A stretch of 64,000 bases of DNA, taken from NCBI RefSeq assembly GCF_027744825.2, contig NC_071334.1, positions 42,757,437-42,821,436 of the forward strand. The letters are read 5' to 3'. Origin of the DNA: Synchiropus splendidus. Lineage: Eukaryota > Chordata > Actinopteri > Syngnathiformes > Callionymidae. Of this stretch, positions 33,746 to 43,488 are shown piece after piece (position 1 is the first letter of the stretch; each line of letters begins with the position of its first letter). The position numbers were made by a program, and so were the translations under genes. The notes under the pieces were generated by a model, which had not been told where the DNA came from, searched no databases, and saw nothing but the letters and a program-made list of their open reading frames with translations.

Positions 33746-34328
33746 TCGGCAACATGCTAAAATGATATTTGAATGATAAAATGTTTAACACATTCCTGAC
33801 TAATGTTCAGGCATATTCTCAGATGAAAAATCAATGTCCTCCAGCTGTCGCCTTGACCAGTGAAATCCTTTGTCCATGACTTTTAAGATGACGCACTTAC
33901 CTCGTCCACTGCAAAGAGAAGAGATGAGGAGCATGTTGGACATCAGGGACACAAAGAGAGGGAGTGCCTCTTGTCTCTGCAACAGAGACACTTCGGTGAC
34001 TCAAGGACCAAATGATGTAAAACTGATTGAAGCAGTGTAGGCGTGAGAAAAAGATGAAAATAAACAATATGAGCGAAGCATGGAGCGAGTTGTTTTATAT
34101 ACTGTGAGTCAAGAGTCTGCGCTGAGTGGGATGCTAATGGCTGAATGGATCTTGAGGTATGTAAAACAGCAACATGTCTGGAGATGACTGTGTGTGCTTG
34201 GAAATAATACCATTGTTGGGTCCTTCCTGAGAGAAAGAATCGCAGACTTACATTGAATCCTTATCTAAAGCTTTGACTTGTTTCCATCTGTAACAAGAAA
34301 AAATACTGCAGAATAGTTTGTACAACTG
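33746..34328. other. Plain non-coding sequence
   Basis: No repeat or exon assignable. Confidence 0.35.
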
Positions 34329-34569
34329 ATCGGTACATTAGGTATCATGAAACAGTATTGCAGGGTTGATAAAACAGTGTCTTGATTTTCAGAGGCCACT
34401 AGATGCCGCTCTTGGTTTATAAATGATTATGTCAGGTTTCAATGACTTCATTGTTGAAGTCCTAGCATTTTTACAGCAGGCAGTGCCATCTGGTGCTGTC
34501 CTTCAATACTGTCTCATGAAACCTCATCAATCCACGAATACTGTCATGAAAACTTGACCCATCACTAGT
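34329..34569 (-). mobile_element. MITE copy with internal deletion
   Basis: Left ATTAGGTATCATGAAACAGT and the two-step right end AATACTGTCTCATGAAACC then CATGAAAACTTGACCCATCA. The right motif is truncated (GTGCCATCTGGTGCTG) and the left has a C/G change (CCACTAGATGCCGCT). Confidence 0.78.
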
Positions 34570-35429
34570 GAAAAAAATAACTTTGTTGGCTATTCATTTA
34601 TCATTTATCAAATTCTTCAAGTCTTTACTGTTGGTTAAAAGTAAATTACATAGAAACGCGTCATGTTCTTGAATGAACAGATGCATCCGTAACAGAACTG
34701 ACCACATCCATGTCATTTGATGTTGGTACAGAAACTCATGATGAAGTGCCTTTGCACACAGCACAATCAAGTTATACATTGTTGATGAATCTCCAGGTGT
34801 TTTCCAGTCATGCCACTGCTGGTGGTCCAATTAGCTGGAAGAGAGCCAGAGGTTGTGCCCGGGTCTTCTACTGTCCATGAACAGGAGGGAGTTAGCCAGC
34901 CTTTGTTTCCCCCCCAGTACAGGGTCAGTGGTGGTGACACACAAAGAACTCGCCTGCTGCCACTGTTCCTCTATTTCATTTGTTTTCACTGTTTTCATTT
35001 GTTGAAAAAAAGACTGTCTTGTCTGCTCCACATTTTAGAATATACGTGTGCTTAAAACAGGAAACTGGGCTAAAATTAAGCGGGTGAAATGAATCTCCGC
35101 TTGGTTGACATAGCCGCGAGGTGTAGCTGTTAAGGACCAAAGACCAAAGGGGTATGCGTTATTTTGAACTGTGCTGTCTCCATGTCTGTTGCCATATACT
35201 GCTGATTCAACCAGTGTTGAGTGTGTTGAGGGCAGTCAGGAGGAAGAGGAAAGGTCTGATCAGCAACTGTCATGTGGTGCAGTGATAACTACCTGCAGTT
35301 GAACGACACTGCAATGCAAAACCTTAGCCTTTATTTATTTTAGTATTTATTTTTAACAATCTCAACCCATTGGATGTAAGATTTACTCTATACATTACAT
35401 TTCCGCAAGATGGGGGGACTTCTTTTATG
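34570..35429. other. Plain non-coding sequence
   Basis: Nothing assignable. Frames at 34594-34830 and 34810-35055 overlap on opposite strands and show no bias. Confidence 0.35.
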
Positions 35430-35560
35430 ACAGACCCGGGAAAGTGCGGCCCGTGGGCCGAATGCGGCCCTTTGACTGTATTTATGTTGCCCTCCTGAAG
35501 TCACAGTATAAAGTATAAAACTGACATTGTCATTGTCTCTTACATGTTTGTCTTGTGCAA
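35430..35560 (+). mobile_element. hAT-type terminal fragment
   Basis: CAGACCCGGGAAAGTGCGGC and CGTGGGCCGAATGCGGCCCT resemble the CAG...AAAGTGCGGCCCG termini of hAT elements found in many vertebrates. The opposite end and target duplication are not identified. Confidence 0.4.
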
Positions 35561-36058
35561 TGGTTTTCATTATGATGCAACAGAAACATAACTTTACTGC
35601 TATTTTTCCTTGTTTCTTGTTTGTCTTTTCCGTTGGCTATTTTAGGAATATTTCTTGTCCCTTACAATACATCAGAATTGAAAGTAGATTTTGACATGTA
35701 CATCCAGAATCTTTAAATGGAATTAAATAAAACACAACAAACCAACATTTTATGTGCATTTGTAATTTCATAGTCACACATGACGTCATCACTTTTATTT
35801 TCTTTTACCTTCCTATCTTTGGGATTGACAGCCCCTCTCAACACTCACAATATATAACTATATCTTAAATTTGGTGTTTTGTCAGATTTTTTTGAACTTC
35901 TGTCACAGTACTTTTACCATGAATGAAAAGAATGAGAAGTAGCCTCTATTCAGAGTATGTCAACACGTGTTTCACTGGGATCTAGTCAGGTCTTCTGCAC
36001 ATCATCACACCTCTAGTTGATCCTGTTGTGTACTTGAGTGCTCCATTTTCATAATTTT

Positions 36059-36071
36059 GTCATTCATTTAT
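36059..36071. repeat. Target-site duplication, left copy
   Basis: GTCATTCATTTAT, identical to 36645-36657. It brackets the RTE-like LINE insertion. Confidence 0.85.
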
Positions 36072-36611
36072 AGACGGGTTGGTGCAGCGGCAGCAGTGAT
36101 GCGGTCGCTGTATCGGACCGTCGTGGTGAAGAGAGAGCTGAGTCACAAGACGAAGCTCTCGATTTACCGATCGATCTACGTTCCCACCCTCACCTATGGT
36201 CACGAGCTTTGGGTAGTGACCGAAAGGATGAGATCGCGGATACAAGCGGCTGAGATGAGTTTCCTCCGCAGGGTGGCTGGGCGCACCCTTAGAGATAGGG
36301 TGAGGAGTTCGGTCATCCGGGAGGAGCTCGGGGTGGAGCCGCTGCTCCTCCACATCGAGAGGAACCAGCTGAGGTGGCTCGGGCATCTGATCCGGATGCC
36401 CCCTGGACGCCTCCCTGGGGAGGTGTTCCGGGCATGTCCTTCCGGGAGGAGACCCCGGGGAAGACCCAGGACTCGCTGGAGAGATTATGTCTCCGGTCTG
36501 GCCTGGGAACGCCTCGGGATCCCCCGGGAGGAGCTGGAGGAGGTTTGTGCGGACCGGGAAGTTTGGGCTTCCTTGCTCCGAATGCTGCCTCCGCGACCCG
36601 ACCCCGGATAA
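36072..36611 (+). pseudogene. RTE-like reverse transcriptase, C-terminal fragment
   Basis: About 178 codons without interruption to TAA at 36609-36611. Upstream codons belong to the target site and there is no proper start. Visible motifs are KAxLSIYRSI-like KTKLSIYRSI, YVPTLTYGHELW, RWLGHLIRMPPGRLP and GRPRTRWRDYV, followed by DREVWASLLRM. This is the post-RT tail of a LINE ORF2 protein; endonuclease and catalytic RT motifs are missing, so it cannot act alone. Assignment to RTE/Rex3 is by tail similarity. The opposite strand is also open for 197 codons because of high GC, and that frame is a shadow. Confidence 0.85.
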
Positions 36612-36644
36612 GCGGCAGAAGGTGAAGGTGAAGGTGAAGTGAAG
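36072..36644 (+). mobile_element. 5'-truncated RTE/Rex3-like LINE with perfect target duplication
   Basis: The insert begins AGACGGGTTGG, encodes a C-terminal LINE protein fragment, and ends in a short tandem (GTGAAG)n tail at 36621-36644. It is bracketed by perfect 13-bp direct repeats (36059-36071 and 36645-36657). A 5' truncation, a short tandem 3' tail without poly(A) and a target duplication are together diagnostic of target-primed reverse transcription in the RTE group. The intact frame and perfect duplication suggest a fairly recent event. Confidence 0.88.
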
Positions 36645-36657
36645 GTCATTCATTTAT
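36645..36657. repeat. Target-site duplication, right copy
   Basis: Identical to 36059-36071. Confidence 0.85.
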
Positions 36658-37611
36658 TGAATTATTTGAAGCATGAACACTACTTCAGATGACTGCAGTG
36701 CAGTGACAATTTTGTGAGTTAAGAGCACAATGACAGCCATAAGTATGGTGATAAAGCAACCTAACAGTTTGCATGATATTTTTGGTGTTTGAGCCAAGAA
36801 TTTTTATCTTGGTGCATCCTCAGTTGATATGCCTCTGGAGATAGTCTAGTTGATGGATGGACAGCTGGACGGATGGATGGAGAGACGGAACGAAAGAAAG
36901 TTTTTCGATTAATGCGACTCCTAATAAGGACCTGACGTGTTTGCGAGAAACAAATTCCATTAAACACATCAGACTGTTGTTGATGAAGCGCTTAGTAGTC
37001 TGGTTCAGAAGTGTTTGACTCCTTGCAGGGCTTCACAACGGTAATGACTTAACTTACTTATCTGTAGCTGTAATCTGTACTGATGAAAATGGCAATTCAA
37101 TCCATTGATTCAGATTCAATCAGAAATCCAATGAGCTGCACCGATGAAGGCGCCAAACGAAAGCCGGGGTAATGAGCCGGACCCTCTTCTCATTGAAGCT
37201 TTAATATATATACGTCTAAACCAATTTGGCACTTGATTTCATTCATGTGTAAGTCAGCAAAAGCAATAGTGGTTGAACTAAGTGAGTAAACCTGCAAATA
37301 GGATTTAGTGCCAAGTGCTTTAAGTTGGGCTGATGGAGAGGATCGCTGGGACGCAGCTCATGGCTGAAGAGGGGCCACAGAAATACTCTTGAGAAAGCAT
37401 AGATTGTATTCCCTGCTGTGTCCCAATAAAAGTTGGATTTGTTTAAAACAAAAGGGAACAAATTATTGTTCACTGATGATCAAACCCACATCATATCTTC
37501 ATTTTGAGTTGCACAAACGGCTAACATTAAAGTGTAAAATAAAATGTCGCACTGTATGTTTTATGACACTCACTGTCTTGTTTTAAAAGTAAACAGCCCT
37601 CTGAGGTACGA
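36658..37611. other. Plain non-coding sequence
   Basis: Contains a degenerate GATG/GGAC run at 36850-36885 (GATGGATGGACAGC, then GGATGGATGGAGAG), possibly a remnant LINE tail. No exon recognised. Confidence 0.35.
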
Positions 37612-37862
37612 AAATGTTTCCTTACTTTTCAAATGATGTTACCATCACTGATCACATGCTTCCATGGGTTCTTTACGTCAGTATTGCTGTTCATCAATAT
37701 ATCCACCAGAGGGAGCAGCCCACAGTCAAAGGTTTAAGACAACAACAAACCCCAAAACCAACATGGTGACTGCGGAAGAAGTATTGAAAATGTACCCCAT
37801 GTCACTGCCCGTTTAACCAACTGACGTTTACTAGTAAGCGCATGTGTCCATGGTTATATCGC
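37612..37862 (-). repeat. Interspersed repeat family U, copy 3, 3' part
   Basis: On the minus strand this reads through ACCATGTTGGTTTTGGGGTT, CTCCCTCTGGTGGATATATT, GATGAACAGCAATACTGACG and CATGGAAGCATGTGATCAGT, matching copy 1. The 5' part of the same element lies at 38386-38960; the 518-bp LTR-like insertion separates them. A near-CTCF motif CCACCAGAGGGAGCA (one mismatch) lies at 37703-37717. Confidence 0.68.
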
Positions 37863-38380
37863 TGTTACGAGACGAAGGGACGTGGGAGCTATAAGCACTT
37901 ATAGAGGACGTGGTGAGGACCCAAGTGCGAGTCGTTATAGGCACAGGTGGCAGGAGGGAATTATAAATAAGATTTAATAATGAAACAAGAAAACAACTGA
38001 AAGCGTCACCGAACCGGGAGTTAAATGAGCTAGCTAGCATAAGAGACCGAAACAATGAGAACCAGGAGTTAAATGAGCTAGCTAGCACACAAAACAAGAA
38101 GCTGAACAGAGGGGGAGAGACACGAGAACCAGGAGTTACCAAGGGGAACGAGAAGTCCAAAAAACACAGGAGCGAGTGGACACATCGCCGGGAACATGGA
38201 AACAAAGAACAACACTGAGAACAAACCATGGGAATAAATATAACGGTCTGGCACACGTTGCTGGAGCCCAGGTGTTCTTGTAGACAAGTCATCAGGTTAA
38301 TCGGCTCCAGCCGTGTGCCAAAGGAACAGAGGGGAAAAAAGCAAAACCAGGACTCGGAGCCTGGAAGCGGAGCCATGACA
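37863..38380 (-). mobile_element. Solo-LTR-like insertion, 518 bp
   Basis: Ends are TGTTACGAGACG and GGAGCCATGACA. Perfect 5-bp direct repeats ATCGC flank it (37858-37862 and 38381-38385). It shares the GACCCAAGTG, TCTGGCACACGTTGCTGGAG and GGCTCCAGCCGTGTGCCA blocks with 5815-6225. Inside, about 27 bp ending GAGTTAAATGAGCTAGCTAG are duplicated with a 48-bp period (38013-38039 and 38061-38087). The 181-codon minus frame 37831-38376 crosses the element border and is not a gene. No gag or pol content. Confidence 0.72.
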
Positions 38381-38385
38381 ATCGC

Positions 38386-38960
38386 GCACAGCCGATTACG
38401 TTTATTTTTTTACTTTTGAAATTTTTAACTTCTACAGTCTAGATTAAGGGTTATGGTTAGGGTTAGGTCTGCGCAGTTTGGTTGTGACAAATAAATAAAC
38501 GAAAGTAACGCTCGTTTACCATATACACCATTACGTATAATTTCCAGATTTTACTGTTAAATATAGACTACTTTGACAACTATACAAAAAACACAAATTT
38601 ACGCGATATAACCAATAACCACAATTCGTAGACATTGCGCATGTGTGTTTCTAACATTCGGTTTTAGTCCCGGAACTTCCAGCGGACCGCATCAGGCAGG
38701 TGGACCATATCAGGCAGTGACATCGCAAAAGAGGAAAACGGAGGCAGCGTTGTGGGAGGCAGTGGTCGGTGAGGCCGTTAAATATATTGCCACTGGAAGA
38801 CCGAGAATTTCCGCCATCATTATGTCTTCTATGTGTCTGATTAGAGCGACATATCCTGTAACAGCAACACTGCCCCCCACGGTTTCCAGTGGTACTGCTC
38901 CGATTGGTCTGTATCCATAAGCTTTGTGAAGAAATTCGGGTGAAATGAACCCAGCATCTG
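38386..38960 (-). repeat. Interspersed repeat family U, copy 3, 5' part
   Basis: On minus the outer part reads GATACAGACCAATCGGAGCA, GTACCACTGGAAACCG, TTCCAGTGGCAATATATTTA, ACGGCCTCACCGACCACTG and CTCCGTTTTCCTCTTTTGCG, then about 300 bp not kept in copies 1, 2 and 4. Those shorter copies therefore look like internally deleted derivatives. A 96-codon minus frame (38710-39000) covers the outer part without a recognised domain. Confidence 0.6.
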
Positions 38961-39394
38961 ACCTGTTCCGCTGCGCAGAAATGGGCTTTTCATTCAACAT
39001 TCTTAATTCAGATCAGACTTTTTTTTTCATTCTGCTCAACATTATTTGGTCATTCCTATATAAAGAGGATGGCAAGACAGCTCGCAGCAGATCCCACACG
39101 GCTGGTGCTGAATGGCCACGACAGCTTGTGCAACATGCTGCCTCAACTGCACAGCCACAGCCGTTCCAGTGACACAACAAGCATGCAGTGCCTCTGAGCC
39201 CAGCTTATCACCATGCAACAATGAAAGACCAAGTGCTATTTTGGCTTCCACAGTGGCTGATGGCACATGTGATTGATGAATGCTCCCTGGCAGACCTGAC
39301 ACTGAACCGCCATGCATTTTGCATTTGTCACACACCGCTGTGCGCTGCTGTGGTGAGGTGTATTTTTGTCTGCCATGAATAAAAGCGATGAGGA
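38961..39394. other. Plain non-coding sequence
   Basis: A 143-codon minus frame (39042-39473) is open but shows no domain, no codon bias that I can detect and no splice context. It is left unannotated as a gene. Confidence 0.3.
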
Positions 39395-39640
39395 CTGACG
39401 GTGCTTTGCAGTCCACATTCCATTTTGGAAAGCGACTACACGACGGCGTACAAGCATCCTTTCTGCGATACATTAGCTATTCATTCGCATTTGCATGGTT
39501 ATGTCAGACGCTGCCAAGACTTTCTCTCTGTTCAATGCTAATCAAATTCTGCAGTGCCGGGATAAGGCCGCTGCATCCTCTCTCTGAGCTCCAGCCAGCG
39601 CTAATATAAATTGCTCATTTGCAATGTAAAACAAGATCAA
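39395..39640. promoter_or_regulatory. Candidate conserved non-coding element
   Basis: Low-repeat sequence with retained CpGs, ATACATTAGCTATTCATTCG, an octamer ATTTGCAT in CGCATTTGCATGGTTATGTC, CAATGCTAATCAAATTCTGC and CAAGATCAATTAGTTACC. POU/SOX/homeodomain-type cores in close order suggest an enhancer. No alignment to confirm. Confidence 0.28.
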
Positions 39641-39903
39641 TTAGTTACCTAGCTGGGATGGTTACAGCAACCACCTTGTAGCGCGCAAAAACTGTTTTTG
39701 TTTTCACACCTTGGTGTGGGACATTCAACCCACTGAAATTAACCAATTTAAGTGGAGTGGATCTTCAGGACAAATGTTGTCATGTTGCCAGTTGAATGTG
39801 AAAACAGACCAAAAGTGTTTATCAAGCAGTGCCCACTTTTTTATTGATTGTTGAGGCAGATTTATTTTTAAAAAATGTGGTGAATATTGTGATCATTTAT
39901 AGG

Positions 39904-39911
39904 TTCTGGAA
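39904..39911. repeat. hAT target-site duplication, left copy
   Basis: TTCTGGAA, identical to 41345-41352. Confidence 0.85.
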
Positions 39912-41344
39912 TAGGGATGGGCGATATGGACAAAAACAGTTGTCACCATAAATGTTGTAATTTCGCCGATAACAATAATTATCAGGATTAATTCATGTTC
40001 ATTCTCTTCCATGTGTTGGACACTACAGTCTCTCTTGAAACTGTTCTATGATTAAACTTATTAGTGGAGTTTGTCTCCAACATCATTATTTGTTTATGTC
40101 TAAATATAATTGTTAACTAAGTGTAGAGATGAGAAATTCAGTGTTTTATGTCTCTCGTAGAACCCAGTCTGTCAAGGTGCCATGGTGATGAATGGACCCA
40201 AGTGCAGATAGTGTTCATCGACAGAGAACACGGGACACGTGATTAAATTACAAAATGTAATCGATGGAAGATACAAAATAAATAGACAAACAAATAACTA
40301 AGGGCACCAGGACCAAAACGTGGACCGGGATCAACACACAGGGACTGGGGAAGGATCTGGAAAACAAGAGAGGCGAATTAGAATCACGGCCTAAACTGGG
40401 AGAACAGAACACACACTCTGAGATAACCTCCCGAGGTGGCGATCAATGGAAAGCGTTCGGTGGCGGTGGATACTCACACACACGCACACGAGGAATAAAC
40501 TTGACGGATATATAACTAAAAAGTACGACTTTAAATAACAGCTCACGCGTGGACTGAATGGGATCTGGGAGAGAAACGAAAGTGGAGTGCGGAAGAATGA
40601 GGAACTAAAGTCGGCTGAATAGGAATTCAAGCGCGGAAGACAATTTGGAAAAGGTCAGGGACGAGAGCAAGATCACGGAAGTCTGAAGAGAGTTTTACCT
40701 TGAATGGCGCAAAAAGCTACCATCTGGCAAACGTAGCAGGTGTCGGAGGAAATATATCCATGGGAGGATTGATGAGGCGTTTGCCGGTGAAGTTGGAGAG
40801 GAGACAGGAAACGGAAACAACCAGGAGCCACAAAATGAAAGCAAGGAAAGGACGCAAAAGGAATACAACAATAAAACAGAAGGAATAGAGTGTGGACATG
40901 GCACAGTTGTTTTATTTAGGGGTTAAACTGAGCTGCCTGTCTGCTGTATCTCAATAAATGATCATTTAGTCATATTCTATTCTCGAAATCTTGATACAGT
41001 CAGTCCTTTGTCTCGTGGGATGAAAAACATTTTCACAATTCTCTCTTCTAAAATGGTTGTTTTTCTTTGCCTCATAGAAGATTTCACCAATTCTTCGACC
41101 GCTTTAGACTTTGTTGATGAACCCTAACTGTGTGCGCGATCAGTGAACCGTAATCGGACATGAAAGTGGACGCCGCCACCGATACCAGAGCGGAGGTCCC
41201 TTCAATATCCAACTATTTTCACCAATGTGTTTTGCAGAGGCGACCTTGATGTGAACCAAGGCAGACTACCGCGTCAGAGAACCTATGAGGACCACTCCAT
41301 CTAATAAAATAATATCGTGAATGATAAGTTATCGCCCATCCCTG
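39912..41344. mobile_element. Non-autonomous hAT transposon, 1.43 kb
   Basis: Terminal inverted repeats TAGGGATGGGCGATAT at the left and ATCGCCCATCCCTG at the right, bracketed by perfect 8-bp duplications TTCTGGAA (39904-39911 and 41345-41352). These features define a hAT insertion. No transposase frame is present. About 0.73 kb of the interior (40178-40903) looks like a separate later insertion, leaving roughly 0.7 kb of original element. Confidence 0.9.
40178..40903 (-). mobile_element. LTR-like insertion nested in the hAT
   Basis: Bounded by inverted TGCCATG and CATGGCA heptamers. Contains GGACCCAAGTGCAGATAG near the left end and GGAAACGGAAACAACCAGGA near the right, a layout like 5815-6225 and 37863-38380. 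Flanking pentamers (CAAGG, CAGTT) do not match, so the borders are uncertain. No coding content. Confidence 0.45.
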
Positions 41345-41352
41345 TTCTGGAA
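41345..41352. repeat. hAT target-site duplication, right copy
   Basis: TTCTGGAA, identical to 39904-39911. Confidence 0.85.
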
Positions 41353-41644
41353 ATACATGAGGTGAAATAAGGTACTTTGTGCTTGTAAGTGCGCTTGCAC
41401 TTAAAGCTTGCAAAAAACGAGTCAGGTTTTAGCCTCAAAAAGCTTCATCCTTCAATGATTTAAACCAAAGTATTTCAAGTGCAAGGAACTCACAAAATAA
41501 ATGTAGATGCAAAATAAAAAATTATAAAATTAGACCATCTTTTTTATGACAATGTTCCATGAGTAGCTAGCTCATCATAGTGTCAGAAATAGCATGGAGG
41601 GAGACAGATCTGGTGGTCAGCCATGTTTGTTGTGTGCCCTGAAT
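41353..41644. other. Plain non-coding sequence
   Basis: AT-rich flank of the hAT; no repeat or exon recognised. Confidence 0.35.
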
Positions 41645-41776
41645 AGTGTTTGGGTGACTGCGCGCTTTACAAGTGAGTTCCGCTTTTTTGTTCTGTCTAT
41701 TCTATATGCAATGAAATAAAACGCTGTCCCTTTCCCTCACCTTCCTCGTATTTCGACAAAAAAAAAAAAAAAAAAA
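41645..41776 (+). repeat. Poly(A)-tailed repeat, possibly retroposed
   Basis: The part 41645-41710 resembles 46576-46645, sharing AGTGTT, a GTGA/GTCAC step and an AAGTGAGTTCCGCTTTTTTG-like block. It is followed by AATAAA at 41715-41720 and a 19-base poly(A) run at 41758-41776. A polyadenylation signal 38 bases before an A-tract suggests a retroposed transcript, but no parent gene or target duplication was found. Confidence 0.35.
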
Positions 41777-42622
41777 CGCAGTTGAGAAGTACTTATGAAG
41801 TGCGTCAGCACTGTGGTGGAGTGTAGGTATTTATCCAGGTCAATCTCTCCTGCCCTCGATGATGTGTGAGTTGCAAGAATGCACTTGGTACTACTGGGGT
41901 TAACCAGACTGCAGCTGGAACGTTTTGGACAGTCTTATTTTTAAAGCTAAATCACTCTGAAATGTTTGAACATTGTTCTTTCACATAATAGTACAGAATA
42001 CTTAAAAAAAAAAAAAAACTTTGACACCACGTTCAATGATGCACTGAACTTTATCCAGCTGATCTGAGTGAATCCTTGACACTGTTTGGACGTGTTCCCC
42101 CTGACACAATTATCTTTATGCGTCAGACTATTGATGTAGATTCTCATAAGAAACAAAGTAACAATAAAAAAGTCTGAAGACAAAGATAAGGAAGTTCACT
42201 CACACTGACCTCTGCCAGACATGTTAATTTTCCCGCCTCTTACTACCAAAGCAGGTCTTTTTGAGTGTTGAAAATGTTTTATCTTCTTGTTCAAGCACAC
42301 AAAAAGGATTTTGCTGTCCTGGGATAAGAGTGCCTTATATTGCAGGGGGTTTTCAGCTAAGCTGGGCACTTGCTGCAGAGCGTTTTGCACCGAGGCAGTA
42401 ATGGAAATGAGCTAGACAGATAGAAACAGTAGGTGAAAGGGCTCGTTTTATGTTCGCATTTATCTCATCCTAAGCTCATTCAAAGACGGGGGACTTACCA
42501 AACACATAAGCCCACCTTGATATGCTGACCTTGGATTTCAAGTTGTGATCCACAGCCGTTCCCAACATTGTTTCAAAGGTGATAGGAAGAGTAAGCGCAC
42601 AGGCCATGTTTTAGCTTGGCAC
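41777..42622. other. Plain non-coding sequence
   Basis: Another A-tract at 42005-42018. No gene or family repeat. Confidence 0.35.
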
Positions 42623-42708
42623 CAGTGATGGGTAGATGAGGTTTCATGACACAGTGTCCTGATTTTCTGCCACCAGATGGCACTGTCTGCTGTAAAATGG
42701 GTGGACTT
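42623..42708 (+). mobile_element. MITE copy split by a solo LTR, left part
   Basis: Starts CAGTGATGGGTAGATGAGGT. Left CTCF-like motif at 42670-42684 is exact. It stops within the spacer at GGACTT; the rest continues at 43302. Confidence 0.88.
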
Positions 42709-43089
42709 TAATGGGAATAGTGCATTTATTCTACAGTAGTAATATTATTCATTGTTTGTGCTACTAATAAAGAAGTTATTTACAGATGCAGGAATGCTGA
42801 ATGAGGGAGTGTGGCTGAGTGTGTGTGAGAATTTGAAGTTGCAGGTGGAGTCCAAAGACGGGAGTGAACCACACTGAGGAACAAACATTGGAACTCATTA
42901 AAGGGTCCAAGGTCAGACGGAGGAGGCTGGGAAGTACCATCTTTCCCAGAGCTGGGACACCAGAGAGACACCTGGGTCCGGAATGGGGGCGCCTGCCTTG
43001 TGTTCGTTGCCATGGTTACGAGGGAGCCAGCAACCAGAACTGGCGTCAATAGCGGAGGACCAATCAGACGAGGAACTTAGAAACTTTTG

Positions 43090-43101
43090 TGTATAAAGGG
43101 T
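43090..43101 (+). promoter_or_regulatory. LTR TATA box
   Basis: TATAAAGGG about 120 bp before the AATAAA of the same LTR, the expected U3/R promoter position. Activity unknown. Confidence 0.5.
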
Positions 43102-43208
43102 CAAGACCTCAGATAGTTTTTTGTTGCTCTACCGGACTTCTGCTAAGGTTAAGTGAGGCGTAGTTCCTGACCCAGAATTCTGCTTCTGTATTAGACTCCT
43201 CTGTCAAG

Positions 43209-43214
43209 GAATAA
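43209..43214 (+). terminator. LTR polyadenylation signal
   Basis: AATAAA within GGAATAAATCTTGG, downstream of the TATA box and about 90 bp before the LTR end, as expected for the R region. Confidence 0.5.
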
Positions 43215-43301
43215 ATCTTGGATACAACTTGTTGGTTTCTTGGTAGTCATTCTCACGATTAAACGGACACGCGGAGGTACACGGGACGTGTATTTCCAAC
43301 A

Positions 43302-43392
43302 ACTTGAACAACTAATTCAATGAACCCTCACATAATTTCTAAGTCAAGAGCGCCATCTAGTGGCCTCTGATAAGTAGGACACTGTTTCTTCA
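43302..43392 (+). mobile_element. MITE copy split by a solo LTR, right part
   Basis: Resumes with ACTTGAACAACTAATTCAAT. Exact CTCF-like motif on minus at 43349-43363. The outer right end is lost after GGACACTGTTTCTTC. Confidence 0.85.
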
Positions 43393-43488
43393 GTAGTATG
43401 ATTTATTTTATGCATTACACTGTAGGTACACTAAAAGCCAACCATGAAATGTTCCTGTTTTATGTTGTGCTGCTTGTATGTTAGTATC

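Larger units (their letters stand above)
42709..43301 (+). mobile_element. Solo LTR, 593 bp, inside a MITE
   Basis: Starts TAATGGGAATAG (TG apparently mutated to TA) and ends TATTTCCAACA; the ends are imperfect inverted repeats. The 4-bp duplication ACTT lies on both sides (42705-42708 and 43302-43305), and removing insert plus one ACTT restores the MITE spacer. Inside are a TATA-like GTATAAAGGG near 43090 and GGAATAAATC near 43209, a typical U3-R-U5 spacing. No primer-binding site or coding region remains. Class (endogenous retrovirus or Gypsy) is undetermined; the 4-bp duplication fits several groups. Confidence 0.82.

Noticed and set aside
36060..36653. 197-codon minus-strand open frame
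   Set aside because: It is the antisense of the GC-rich RTE fragment and has no motif of its own.
37831..38376. 181-codon minus-strand open frame
   Set aside because: It crosses the border of the LTR-like element and its target duplication, and relatives of the element do not keep it.
38444..38467. TTAGGG-like run as an interstitial telomere
   Set aside because: Only about two perfect units, within family U sequence; too short to mean anything.
39042..39473. 143-codon minus-strand open frame
   Set aside because: No domain or splice signals; part overlaps a candidate non-coding element.
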